Numbered from the stretch's first letter, positions 1-10,109 are shown. The stretch is 64,000 bases of DNA from Petrolisthes cinctipes (GCA_033782935.1 JAWQEG010000630.1:1210501-1274500); one strand, 5' to 3'. Notes: generated by a model not told the origin, from the letters alone. Numbers and translations are program-made.

Positions 1-2493
1 TTAGAGTATTTTCAAAATACATGCTCAAAACATACTGAAAATCGATCTTTTAGGTGCACAAAAGTCGATATGTGCATGCATCTTCAGTACCCGTTATATC
101 TCAAATTCAGGCTCAAAACACCCGAAAATTCGAAATTTTGGGGTCCCAGAAGCGATCTGTACATGCCTACTCCGTGTTAGAGTATTTTCAAAATTCAGGC
201 CCAAAACATGCTGAAAATCGATATTTTTGGTGCCCAAAGTCAATATGTGCATGTATCTTTTGTACCCGTTTATATCTCAAATTCAGGCTCAAAACACCCG
301 AAAATTCAATATTTTGGGGACCCAGAAGCAATCTGTACATGCCTACACAGTGCTAGAATATTTTCAAAATATAGGCTAAAAACATGCTGAAAATCGATAT
401 TTTAGGTGCCAAAAAATCGATATCTCAAATTCAGTCCCAAAACACCCGAAAATTCGATATTTAGAGGTCCCAGAAGGTATCTGTACATGCCTACTCCGTG
501 TTAGAGTATTTTCAAAATACAGGCCAAAAACATACTGAAAATCGATCTCTTAGGTGCCCAAAAGTCGATATGTGCATGCATCTTCTGTATCCGTTTATAT
601 TTCAAATTCTGGCCCTAAACACCCGAAAATTCGTTATTTTGGGGTCCCAAAAGCGATCTGTACATGCCTACTCCGTGTTAGAGTATTTTCAAAATTCAGG
701 CCCAAAACATGCTGAAAATCGATATTTTTGGTGCCCAAAGTCAATATGTGCATGTATCTTCTGTACCCGTTTATATCTCAAATAGAGGCTCAAAACACCC
801 GAAAATTCAATATTTTGGGGTCCCAGAAGCAATCTGTACATGCCTACACAGTGCTAGAATATTTTCAAAATATAGGCTAAAAACATGCTGAAAATCGATA
901 TTTTAGGTGCCAAAAAATCGATATCTCAAATTCAGTCCCAAAACACCCGAAAATTCGATATTTAGAGGTCCCAGAAGGTATCTGTACATGCCTACTCCGT
1001 GTTAGAGTATTTTCAAAATACAGGCCAAAAACATACTGAAAATCGATCTCTTAGGTGCCCAAAAGTCGATATGTGCATGCATCTTCTGTATCCGTTTATA
1101 TTTCAAATTCTGGCCCTAAACACCCGAAAATTCGTTATTTTGGGGTCCCAAAAGCGATCTGTACATGCCTACTCCGTGTTAGAGTATTTTCAAAATTCAG
1201 GCCCAAAACATGCTGAAAATCGATATTTTTGGTGCCCAAAGTCAATATGTGCATGTATCTTCTGTACCCGTTTATATCTCAAATAGAGGCTCAAAACACC
1301 CGAAAATTCAATATTTTGGGGTCCCAGAAGCAATCTGTACATGCCTACACAGTGCTAGAATATTTTCAAAATATAGGCTAAAAACATGCTAAAAATCGAT
1401 CTTTTAGGTGCTAAAAAGTCGATATCTCAAATTCAGTCCCAAGACACCCGAAAATTCGATATTTAGGGGTCCCAGAAGCGATCTGTACATGCCTACTCCG
1501 TGTTAGAGTATTTTCAAAATACATGCTCAAAAAATACTGAAAATCGATCTTTTAGGTGCACAAAAGTCGATATGTGCATGCATCTTCAGTACCCGTTTAT
1601 ATCTCAAATTCAGGCTCAAAACACCCGAAAAATCAATATTTTGGGGTCCCAGAAGCAATCTGTACATGCCTACTCAGTGTTAGAGTATTTTCAAAATACA
1701 GGCCCAAAACATGCTGAAAATCGATATTTTAGATGCCCAAAGTCAATATGTGCATGTATCTTCTGTACCCGTTTATATCTCAAATTCAGGCTCAAAACAC
1801 CCGAAAATTCAATATTTTGGGGTCCCAGAAGCAATCTGTACATGCCTACACAGTGCTAGAATATTTTCAAAATATAGGCTAAAAACATGCTAAAAATCGA
1901 TATTTTAGGTGCCAAAAAATCGATATCTCAAATTCAGTCCCAAAACACCCGAAAATTCGATATTTAGAGGTCCCAGAAGGTATCTGTACATGCCTACTCC
2001 GTGTTAGAGTATTTTCAAAATACATGCTCAAAACATACTGAAAATCGATCTTTTAGGTGCCCAAAAGTCGATATGTGCATGCATCTTCTTTACATGTTTA
2101 TATCTCAAATTCTGGCCCTAAACACCCGAAAATTCGATATTTTGGGGTCCCAGAAGCGATCTGTACATGCCTACTCCGAGTTAGAGTATTTTCAAAATTC
2201 AGGCCCAAAACATGCTGAAAATCGATATTTTTGGTGCCCAAAGTCAATATGTGCATGTATCTTCTGTACCCGTTTATATCTCAAATTCAGGCTCAAAACA
2301 CCCGAAAATCCAATATTTTGGGGTCCCAGAAGCAATCTGTACAGTGCTAGAATATTTTCAAAATATAGGCTAAAAACATGATAAAATCGATCTTTTATGT
2401 GCCAAAAAGTCGATATCTCAAATTCAGTCCCAAAACACCCGAAAATTCGATATTTAGGGGTCCCAGAAGCGATCTGTACATGCCTACTCCGTG
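1..2493 (+). repeat. Left region: five trimers, mainly A2-B1-C
   Basis: Trimer starts are 1, 501, 1002, 1503 and 2004. The first trimer is 500 bp because it reads cccgttatatc with one T missing. The A and B monomers of 501 and 1002 appear identical and share private variants (tcgttatttt, cccaaaagcg, aaatagaggc), which marks a recent tandem duplication of one HOR. The trimer at 2004 is shortened to 490 bp: its B monomer lacks 10 bp before the C monomer at 2347, and that C lacks one A. Confidence 0.85.
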
Positions 2494-2670
2494 TTAGAGT
2501 ATTTTCAAAATACATGCTCAAAACATACTGAAAATCGATCTTATAGGTGCACAAAAGTCGATATGTGCATGCATCTTCAGTACCCGTTTATATCTCAAAT
2601 TCAGGCTCAAAACACCCGAAAATTCAATATTTTGGGGTCCCAGAAGCAATCTGTACATGCCTACTCAGTG
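2494..2670 (+). repeat. Monomer type A1, 177 bp (reference)
   Basis: Diagnostic bases are tacatgctcaaaacatactg near the start, ggtgcacaaaagtcgatatg in the middle, then cttcagtaccc. Its second half reads caggctcaaaacacccg and ttcaatattttgggg, and it ends in ctcagtg. It contains the 8-bp palindrome tgcatgca. This copy has a private change (cttataggtgc instead of cttttaggtgc). A1 normally precedes B2. Confidence 0.9.
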
Positions 2671-2846
2671 TTAGAGTATTTTCAAAATACAGGCCCAAAA
2701 CATGCTGAAAATCGATATTTTAGATGCCCAAAGTCAATATGTGCATGTATCTTCTGTACCCGTTTATATCTCAAATTCAGGCTCAAAACACCCGAAAATT
2801 CAATATTTTGGGGTCCCAGAAGCAATCTGTACATGCCTACACAGTG
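2671..2846 (+). repeat. Monomer type B2, 176 bp (reference)
   Basis: B2 differs from A by caggcccaaaacatgctg, atattttagatgcccaaag (one A fewer than type A, which makes the monomer 176 bp) and gtcaatatgtgcatgtatc. The 8-bp palindrome of A is lost (tgcatgta). It ends in ctacacagtg or ctcagtg and is normally followed by a C monomer starting ctagaata. Confidence 0.9.
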
Positions 2847-2994
2847 CTAGAATATTTTCAAAATATAGGCTAAAAACATGCTAAAAATCGACATTTTAAG
2901 TGCCAAAAAATCGATATCTCAAATTCAGTCCCAAAACACCCGAAAATTCGATATTTAGAGGTCCCAGAAGGTATCTCTACATGCCTACTCCGTG
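2847..2994 (+). repeat. Monomer type C, 148 bp (internally deleted, reference)
   Basis: C begins ctagaatattttcaaaatat and jumps from aaaaaatcgatat directly to ctcaaattcagtccc. Type A has 29 more bases between those two points (gtgcatgc ... cgtttatat). The flanks share atat, so the deletion has 4-bp microhomology. The junction forms GATATC, absent from the A and B consensus. A rare tttagg(g)g stretch follows in many C copies. Confidence 0.92.
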
Positions 2995-3171
2995 TTAGAG
3001 TATTTTCAAAATACAGGCCAAAAACATACTGAAAATCGATCTTTTAGGTGCCCAAAAGTCGATATGTGCATGCATCTTCTGTACCCGTTTATATCTCAAA
3101 TTCTGGCCCTAAACACCCGAAAATTCGATATTTTGGGGTCCCAGAAGCGATCTGTACATGCCTACTCCGTG
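2995..3171 (+). repeat. Monomer type A2, 177 bp (reference)
   Basis: A2 differs from A1 by tacaggccaaaaacatactg, ggtgcccaaaagtcgatatg, cttctgtaccc and ctggccctaaacacccg. It carries ttcgatattttgggg instead of ttcaatattttgggg, and ends agcgatctg ... ctccgtg. It normally precedes B1. Confidence 0.9.
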
Positions 3172-3347
3172 TTAGAGTATTTTCAAAATTCAGGCCCATA
3201 ACATGCTGAAAATCGATATTTTTGGTGCCCAAAGTCAATATGTGCATGTATCTTCTGTACCCGTTTATATCTCAAATTCAGGCTCAAAACACCCGAAAAT
3301 TCAATATTTTGGGGTCCCAGAAGCAATCTGTACATGCCTACTCAGTG
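3172..3347 (+). repeat. Monomer type B1, 176 bp (reference)
   Basis: B1 is recognised by ttttcaaaattcaggccc and cgatatttttggtgcccaaag. It shares gtcaatatgtgcatgtatc and the B-type second half with B2. The A-type 15-bp dyad at the start is broken on its right arm (aaaattc). This copy has cccataac in place of cccaaaac. Confidence 0.9.
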
Positions 3348-3996
3348 CTAGAATATTTTCAAAATATAGGCTAAAAACATGCAAAAAATCGATCTTTTAG
3401 GTGCCAAAAAGTCGATATCTCAAATTCAGTCCCAAAACACCCGAAAATTCGATATTTAGGGGTCCCAGAAGCGATCTGTACATGCCTACTCCGTGTTAGA
3501 GTATTTTCAAAATACATGCTCAAAACATACTGAAAATCGATCTTTTAGGTGCACAAAAGTCGATATGTGCATGCATCTTCAGTACCCGTTTATATCTCAA
3601 ATTCAGGCTCAAAACACCCGAAAATTCAATATTTTGGGGTCCCAGAAGCAATCTGTACATGCCTACTCAGTGTTAGAGTATTTTCAAAATACAGGCCCAA
3701 AACATGCTGAAAATCGATATTTTAGATGCCCAAAGTCAATATGTGTATGTATCTTCTGTACCCGTTTATATCTCAAATTCAGGCTCAAAACACCCGAAAA
3801 TTCAATATTTTGGGGTCCCAGAAGCAATCTGTACATGCCTACACAGTGCTGGAATATTTTCAAAATATAGGCTAAAAACATGCTAAAAATCGACATTTTA
3901 GGTGCCAAAAAGTCGATATCTCAAATTCAGTCCCAAAACACCCGAAAATTCGATATTTAGAGGTCCCAGAAGGTATCTGTACATGTCTACTCCGTG

Positions 3997-4173
3997 TTAG
4001 AGTATTTTCAAAATACAGGCCAAAAACATACTGAAAATCGATCTTTTAGGTGCCCAAAAGTCGATATGTGCATGCATCTTCTGTACCCGTTTATATCTCA
4101 AATTCAGGCTCAAAACACCCGAAAATTCGATATTTTGGGGTCCCAGAAGCAATCTGTACATGCCTACACAGTG
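3997..4173 (+). repeat. Hybrid monomer A2/B, followed directly by C
   Basis: The first half is type A2 (caggccaaaaacatactg, gcccaaaagtcgatatg). The second half is type B (caggctcaaaacaccc ... agcaatctg ... cacagtg), and it leads straight into C at 4174. The result is a two-monomer unit of 177+148=325 bp. This is the product expected from an exchange between misaligned A and B. Similar A/B hybrids followed by C occur at 14997, 9860, 12178, 16982, 18789, 19605 and 20744. Confidence 0.8.
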
Positions 4174-4999
4174 CTAGAATATTTTCAAAATATAGGCTAA
4201 AAACATGCTGAAAATCGATATTTTAGGTGCCAAAAATTCGATATCTCAAATTCAGTCCCAAAACACCCGAAAATTCGATATTTAGAGGTCCCAGAAGGTA
4301 TCTGTACATGCCTACTCCGTGTTAGAGTATTTTCAAAATACAGGCCAAAAACATACTGAAAATCGATCTTTTAGGTGCACAAAAGTCGATATGTGCATGC
4401 ATCTTCTGTACCCGATTATATCTCAAATTCTGGCCCTAAACACCCGAAAATTCGATATTTTGGGGTCCCAGAAGCGATCTGTACATGCCTACTCCGTGTT
4501 AGAGTATTTTTAAAATTCAGGCCCAAAATATGCTGAAAATCGATATTTTTGGTGCCCAAAGTCAATATGTGCATGTATCTTCTGTACCCGTTTATATCTC
4601 AAATTTAGGCTCAAAACACCCGAAAATTCAATATTTTGGGGTCCCAGAAGCAATCTGTACATGCCTACTCAGTGCTAGAATATTTTCAAAATATAGGCTA
4701 AAAACATGCTAAAAATCGATCTTTTAGGTGCCAAAAAGTCGATATCTCAAATTCAGTCCCAAAACACCCGAAAATTCGATATTTAGGGGTCCCAGAAGCG
4801 ATCTGTACATGCCTACTCCGTGTTAGAGTATTTTCAAAATACATGCTCAAAACATACTGAAAATCGATCTTTTAGGTGCACAAAAGTCGATATGTGCATG
4901 CATCTTCAGTACCCGTTTATATCTCAAATTCAGGCTCAAAACACCCGAAAATTCAATATTTTGGGGTCCCAGAAGCAATCTGTACATGCCTACTCAGTG

Positions 5000-5175
5000 T
5001 TAGAGTATTTTCAAAATACAGGCCCAAAACATGCTGAAAATCGATATTTTAGATGCCTAAAGTCAATATGTGCATGTATCTTCTGTACCCGTTTATATCT
5101 TAAATTCAGTCCCATAACACCCGAAAATTCGATATTTAGAAGTCCCAGAAGGTATCTGTACATGCCTACTCCGTG
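5000..5175 (+). repeat. Hybrid monomer B2/C
   Basis: The first half is B2 (caggcccaaaacatgctg, tttagatgcctaaag). The second half has C-type bases (cttaaattcagtcccataac, gatatttagaagtccc, aaggtatctg) but keeps the 29 bp that C lacks. It leads to A2 at 5176. The same hybrid with the same private bases is found at 8515-8690 and 22904-23079, so it spread as part of larger blocks. Confidence 0.8.
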
Positions 5176-6020
5176 TTAGAGTATTTTCAAAATACAGGCC
5201 AAAAACATACTGAAAATCGATCTTTTAGGTGCCCAAAAGTCGATATGTGCATGCATCTTCTGTACCTGTGTATATCTCAAATTCTTGCCCTAAACACCTG
5301 AAAATTCGATATTTTGGGGTCCCAGAAGCGATCTGTACATGCCTACTCCATGTTAGAGTATTTTCAAAATTCAGGCCCAAAACATGCTGAAAATCGATAT
5401 TTTTGGTGCCCAAAGTCAATATGTGCATGTATCTTCTGTACCCGTTTATATCTCAAATTCAGGCTCAAAACACCCGAAAATTCAATATTTTGGGGTCCCA
5501 GAAGCAATCTGTACAGTGCTAGAATATTTTCAAAATATAGGCTAAAAACATGCTAAAAATCGATCTTTTAGGTGCCAAAAAGTCGATATCTCAAAATCAG
5601 TCCCAAAACACCCGAAAATTCGATATTTAGGGGTCCCAGAAGCGATCTGTACATGCCTACTCCGTGTTAGAGTATTTTCAAAATACATGCTGAAAACATA
5701 CTGAAAATCGATCTTTTAGGTGCACAAAAGTCGATATGTGCATGCATCTTCAGTACCCGTTTATATCTCAAATTCAGGCTCAAAACACCCGAAAATTCAA
5801 TATTTTGGGGTCCCAGAAGCAATCTGTACATGCCTACTCCGTGTTAGAGTATTTTCAAAATACAGGCCAAAAACATACTGAAAATCGATCTTTCAGGTGC
5901 CCAAAAGTCAATATGTGCATGCATCTTCTGTACCCGTTTATATCTCAAATTCCTGCCCTAAACACCCGAAAATTCGATATTTTGGGGTCCCAGAAGCGAT
6001 CTGTACATGCCTACTCCGTG

Positions 6021-6196
6021 TTAGAGTATTTTCAAAATTCAGGCCCAAAACATGCTGAAAATCGATATTTTTGGTGCCCAAAGTCAATATGTGCATGTAT
6101 CTTCTGTACCCGTTTATATCTCAAATTCAGGCTCAAAACACCCGAAAATTCAATATTTTGGGGTCCCAGAAGCAATCTGTACATGCCTACTCAGTG
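6021..6196 (+). repeat. B1 monomer showing two 88-bp ancestral halves
   Basis: Halves 6021-6108 and 6109-6196 align at a shift of 88. Comparing 6033-6102 with 6121-6190 by eye gives 51 identical of 69 aligned bases, with one single-base gap on each side. Paired landmarks are aaattcagg/aaattcagg, caaaaca/caaaaca, gaaaat, ccca and catg. The monomer therefore looks like an old tandem dimer. The same correspondence is visible in A monomers. Confidence 0.85.
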
Positions 6197-6269
6197 CTAG
6201 AATATTTTCAAAATATAGGCTAAAAACATGCTAAAAATCGATCTTTTAGGTGCCAAAAAGTCGATATCT

Positions 6270-8013
6270 CAAATTCAGTCCCAAAACACCCGAAAATTCG
6301 ATATTTAGAGGTCCCAGAAGGTATCTGTACATGCCTACTTCGTGTTAGAGTATTTTCAAAAACAGGCCAAAAACATACTGAAAATCGATCTTTCAGGTGC
6401 CCAAAAGTCGATATGTGCATGCATCTTCTGTACCCGTTTATATCTCAAATTTTGGCCCTAAACACCTGAAAATTCGATATTTTGGGGTCCCAGAAGCGAT
6501 CTGTACATGCCTACTCCGTGTTAGAGTATTTTCAAAATTCAGGCCCAAAACATGCTGAAAATCGATATTTTTGGTGCCCAAAGTCAATATGTGCATGTAT
6601 CTTCTGTACCCGTTTATATCTCAAATTCAGGTTCAAAACACCCGAAAATTCAATATTTGGGGGTCCCAGAAGCAATCTGTACATGCCTACTCAGTGCTAG
6701 AATATTTTCAAAATATAGGCTAAAAACATGCTAAAAATCGATCTTTTAGGTGCCAAAAAGTCGATATCTCAAATTCAGTCCCAAAACACCCGAAAATTCG
6801 ATATTTAGGGGTCCCAGAAGCAATCTGTACATGCCTACTCCGTGTTAGAGTATTTTCAAAATACATGCTCAAAACATACTGAAAATCGATCTTTTAGGTG
6901 CACAAAAGTCGATATGTGCATGCATCTTCAGTACCCGTTTATATCTCAAATTCAGGCTCAAAACACCTGAAAATTCAATATTTTGGGGTCCCAGAAGCAA
7001 TCTGTACATGCCTACTCAGTGTTAGAGTATTTTCAAAATCCAGGCCCAAAACATGCTGAAAATCGATATTTTTGGTGCCCAAAGTCAATATGTGCATGTA
7101 TCTTCTGTACCCGTTTATATCTCAAATTCAGGCTCAAAACACCAAAAAATTCAATATTTTGGGGTCCCAGAAGCAATCTGTACAGTGCTAGAATATTTTC
7201 AAAATATAAGCTAAAAACATGCTAAAAATCGATCTTTTAGGTGCCAAAAAGTCGATATCTCAAATTCAGTCCCAAAACACCCGAAAATTCGATATTTAGG
7301 GGTCCCAGAAGCGATCTGTACATGCCTACACAGTGCTAGAATATTTTCAGAATATAGGCTAAAAACATGCTAAAAATCGACATTTTAGGTGCCAAAAAAT
7401 CGATATCTCAAATTCAGTCCCAAAACACCCGAAAATTCGATATTTAGGGGTCCCAGAAGCGATCTGTACATGCCTACTCCGTGTTAGAGTATTTTCAAAA
7501 TACATGCTCAAAACATACTGAAAATCGATCTTTTAGGTGCACAAAAGTCGATATGTGCATGCATCTTCAGTACCCGTTTATATCTCAAATTCAGGCTCAA
7601 AACACCCGAAAATTCAATATTTTGGGATCCCAGAAGCAATCTGTACATGCCTACTCAGTGTTAAAGTATTTTCAAAATACAGGCCCAAAACATGCTGAAA
7701 ATCGATATTTTAGATGCCCAAAGTCAATATGTGCATGTATCTTCTGTACCCGTTTATATCTCAAATTCAGGCTCAAAACACCCGAAAATTCAATATTTTG
7801 GGGTCCCAGAAGCAATCTGTACATGCCTACTCCGTGTTAGAGTATTTTCAAAATACAGGCCAAAAACATACTGAAAATCGATCTTTCAGGTGCCCAAAAG
7901 TCAATATGTGCATGCATCTTCTGTACCCGTTTATATCTCAAATTCCTGCCCTAAACACCCGAAAATTCGATATTTTGGGGTCCCAGAAGCGATCTGTACA
8001 TGCCTACTCCGTG
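6270..8013 (+). repeat. Duplicated block Q, left copy (offset 3,840)
   Basis: This block matches about 10110-11853. Shared marks are tacttcgtg (6337/10177), ttttcaaaaacaggcc (6353/10193), caggttcaaaac or its variant, ttcaatatttgggggtc (6651/10491), aaaatccaggccc (7034/10874), caccaaaaaattc (7140/10980) and ttttcagaatat (7345/11185). Monomers at 7188 and 7336 are two consecutive C types. It overlaps the end of block P by a short stretch, because edges are indistinguishable there. Confidence 0.8.
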
Positions 8014-9854
8014 TAAGAGTATTTTTAAAATTCAGGCCCAAAATATGCTGAAAATCGATATTTTTGGTGCCCAAAGTCAATATGTGCATGTATCTTCTGT
8101 ACCCGTTTATATCTCAAATTTAGGCTCAAAACACCCGAAAATTCAATATTTTGGGGTCCCAGAAGCAATCTGTACATGCCTACTCAGTGCTAGAATATTT
8201 TCAAAATATAGGCTAAAAACATGCTAAAAATCGATCTTTTAGGTGCCAAAAAGTCGATATCTCAAATTCAGTCCCAAAACACCCGAAAATTCGATATTTA
8301 GGGGTCCCAGAAGCGATCTGTACATGCCTACTCCGTGTTAGAGTATTTTCAAAATACATGCTCAAAACATACTGAAAATCGATCTTTTAGGTGCACAAAA
8401 GTCGATATGTGCATGCATCTTCAGTACCCGTTTATATCTCAAATTCAGGCTCAAAACACCCGAAAATTCAATATTTTGGGGTCCCAGAAGCAATCTGTAC
8501 ATGCCTACTCAGTGTTAGAGTATTTTCAAAATACAGGCCCAAAACATGCTGAAAATCGATATTTTAGATGCCTAAAGTCAATATGTGCATGTATCTTCTG
8601 TACCCGTTTATATCTTAAATTCAGTCCCATAACACCCGAAAATTCGATATTTAGAAGTCCCAGAAGGTATCTGTACATGCCTACTCCGTGTTAGAGTATT
8701 TTCAAAATACAGGCCAAAAACATACTGAAAATCGATCTTTTAGGTGCACAAAAGTCGATATGTGCATGCATCTTCTGTACCTGTGTATATCTCAAATTCT
8801 TGCCCTAAACACCTGAAAATTCGATATTTTGGGGTCCCAGAAGCGATCTGTACATGCCTACTCCATGTTAGAGTATTTTCAAAATTCAGGCCCAAAACAT
8901 GCTGAAAATCGATATTTTTGGTGCCCAAAGTCAATATGTGCATGTATCTTCTGTACCCGTTTATATCTCAAATTCAGGCTCAAAACACCCGAAAATTCAA
9001 TATTTTGGGGTCCCAGAAGCAATCTGTACAGTGCTAGAATATTTTCAAAATATAGGCTAAAAACATGCTAAAAATCGATCTTTTAGGTGCCAAAAAGTCG
9101 ATATCTCAAAATCAGTCCCAAAACACCCGAAAATTCGATATTTAGGGGTCCCAGAAGCGATCTGTACATGCCTACTCCGTGTTAGAGTATTTTCAAAATA
9201 CATGCTGAAAACATACTGAAAATCGATCTTTTAGGTGCACAAAAGTCGATATGTGCATGCATCTTCAGTACCCGTTTATATCTCAAATTCAGGCTCAAAA
9301 CACCCGAAAATTCAATATTTTGGGGTCCCAGAAGCAATCTGTACATGCCTACTCCGTGTTAGAGTATTTTCAAAATACAGGCCAAAAACATACTGAAAAT
9401 CGATCTTTCAGGTGCCCAAAAGTCAATATGTGCATGCATCTTCTGTACCCGTTTATATCTCAAATTCCTGCCCTAAACACCCGAAAATTCGATATTTTGG
9501 GGTCCCAGAAGCGATCTGTACATGCCTACTCCGTGTTAGAGTATTTTCAAAATTCAGGCCCAAAACATGCTGAAAATCGATATTTTTGGTGCCCAAAGTC
9601 AATATGTGCATGTATCTTCTGTACCCGTTTATATCTCAAATTCAGGCTCAAAACACCCGAAAATTCAATATTTTGGGGTCCCAGAAGCAATCTGTACATG
9701 CCTACTCAGTGCTAGAATATTTTCAAAATATAGGCTAAAAACATGCTAAAAATCGATCTTTTAGGTGCCAAAAAGTCGATATCTCAAATTCAGTCCCAAA
9801 ACACCCGAAAATTCGATATTTAGAGGTCCCAGAAGGTATCTGTACATGCCTACT
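8014..9854 (+). repeat. Duplicated block P, right copy (offset 3,515)
   Basis: This is the partner of 4499-6339. The start is marked by gtgtaagag instead of gtgttagag, and the B monomer keeps tatttttaaaattc. One difference is ggtgcacaaaag near 8742 where the left copy has ggtgcccaaaag. Downstream of 9854 the copies diverge: 9860 carries actgataatcg and 6345 carries attttcaaaaacagg. Confidence 0.8.
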
Positions 9855-10109
9855 CCGTGTTAGAGTATTTTCAAAATACAGGCCAAAAACATACTGATAA
9901 TCGATCTTTTAGGTGCCCAAAAGTCGATATGTGCATGCATCTTCTGTACCCGTTTATATCTCAAATTCTGGCTCAAAACACCCGAAAATTCAATATTTTG
10001 GGGTCCCAGAAGCAATCTGTACATGCCTACACAGTGCTAGAATATTTTCAAAATATAGGCTAAAAACATGCTGAAAATCGATATTTTAGGTGCCAAAAAA
10101 TCGATATCT

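Larger units (their letters stand above)
2494..3495 (+). repeat. Reference 1,002-bp hexamer HOR (A1-B2-C + A2-B1-C)
   Basis: This is the cleanest copy of the two alternating trimers. Monomer borders, set at the conserved ttag/ctag start, are 2494 (A1), 2671 (B2), 2847 (C), 2995 (A2), 3172 (B1) and 3348 (C), with the next A1 at 3496. Lengths are 177, 176, 148, 177, 176 and 148. The C monomer before A2 reads gaggtcccagaaggtatc, and the C before A1 reads ggggtcccagaagcgatc, so C usually carries information on which trimer follows. The same alternation recurs through much of the window, with exceptions such as 39076 and 43226. Confidence 0.9.
2494..4984 (+). repeat. Duplicated block, left copy (offset 11,000 bp)
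   Basis: This block corresponds base for base to about 13494-15984 with a constant offset of exactly 11,000, so the copies have no net length difference. Shared private marks include atgtgtatgtatc (3739/14739), acatgtctactcc (3983/14983), cccgattatatc (4410/15410) and aatatgctg (4527/15527). It contains five trimers plus a 325-bp A/B-hybrid + C unit at 3997-4321. The match ends where the right copy has a 10-bp deletion near 15986. Confidence 0.85.
4499..6339 (+). repeat. Duplicated block P, left copy (offset 3,515)
   Basis: This block matches about 8014-9854. Both copies begin with a B monomer carrying tatttttaaaattc and aatatgctg. They include the B2/C hybrid (5000), an A2 with cctgtgtatatc and attcttgccc (5176), a B1 with a 10-bp deletion and an A1 with atgctgaaaacatactg (5667). 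Monomers at 5667 (A1) and 5844 (A2) are adjacent A types, making a four-monomer unit A1-A2-B1-C. Confidence 0.8.

Noticed and set aside
2192..2554. Open frame of 120 codons on the minus strand
   Set aside because: It is the complement of the same satellite. Similar minus-strand frames appear wherever the monomer order allows, and the sequence is not preserved between HORs as a protein would be.
2580..2605. TATA-like tttatatctc as a promoter
   Set aside because: It is present in nearly every A and B monomer as part of the consensus and has no associated gene. No independent evidence of transcription.
3121..3145. CENP-B-box-like sequence in ttcgatattttggggt
   Set aside because: Against the core pattern TTCGNNNNANNCGGG it misses two essential positions (T for A, G for C), and in the ttcaatatttt monomers the TTCG is lost too. 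I do not call a CENP-B box.
3448..3470. Plant-type telomere motif tttaggg inside C monomers
   Set aside because: It occurs once per C monomer as part of gatatttaggggtccc, never in tandem, and many C copies read tttagagg. It is monomer sequence, not telomeric repeat.
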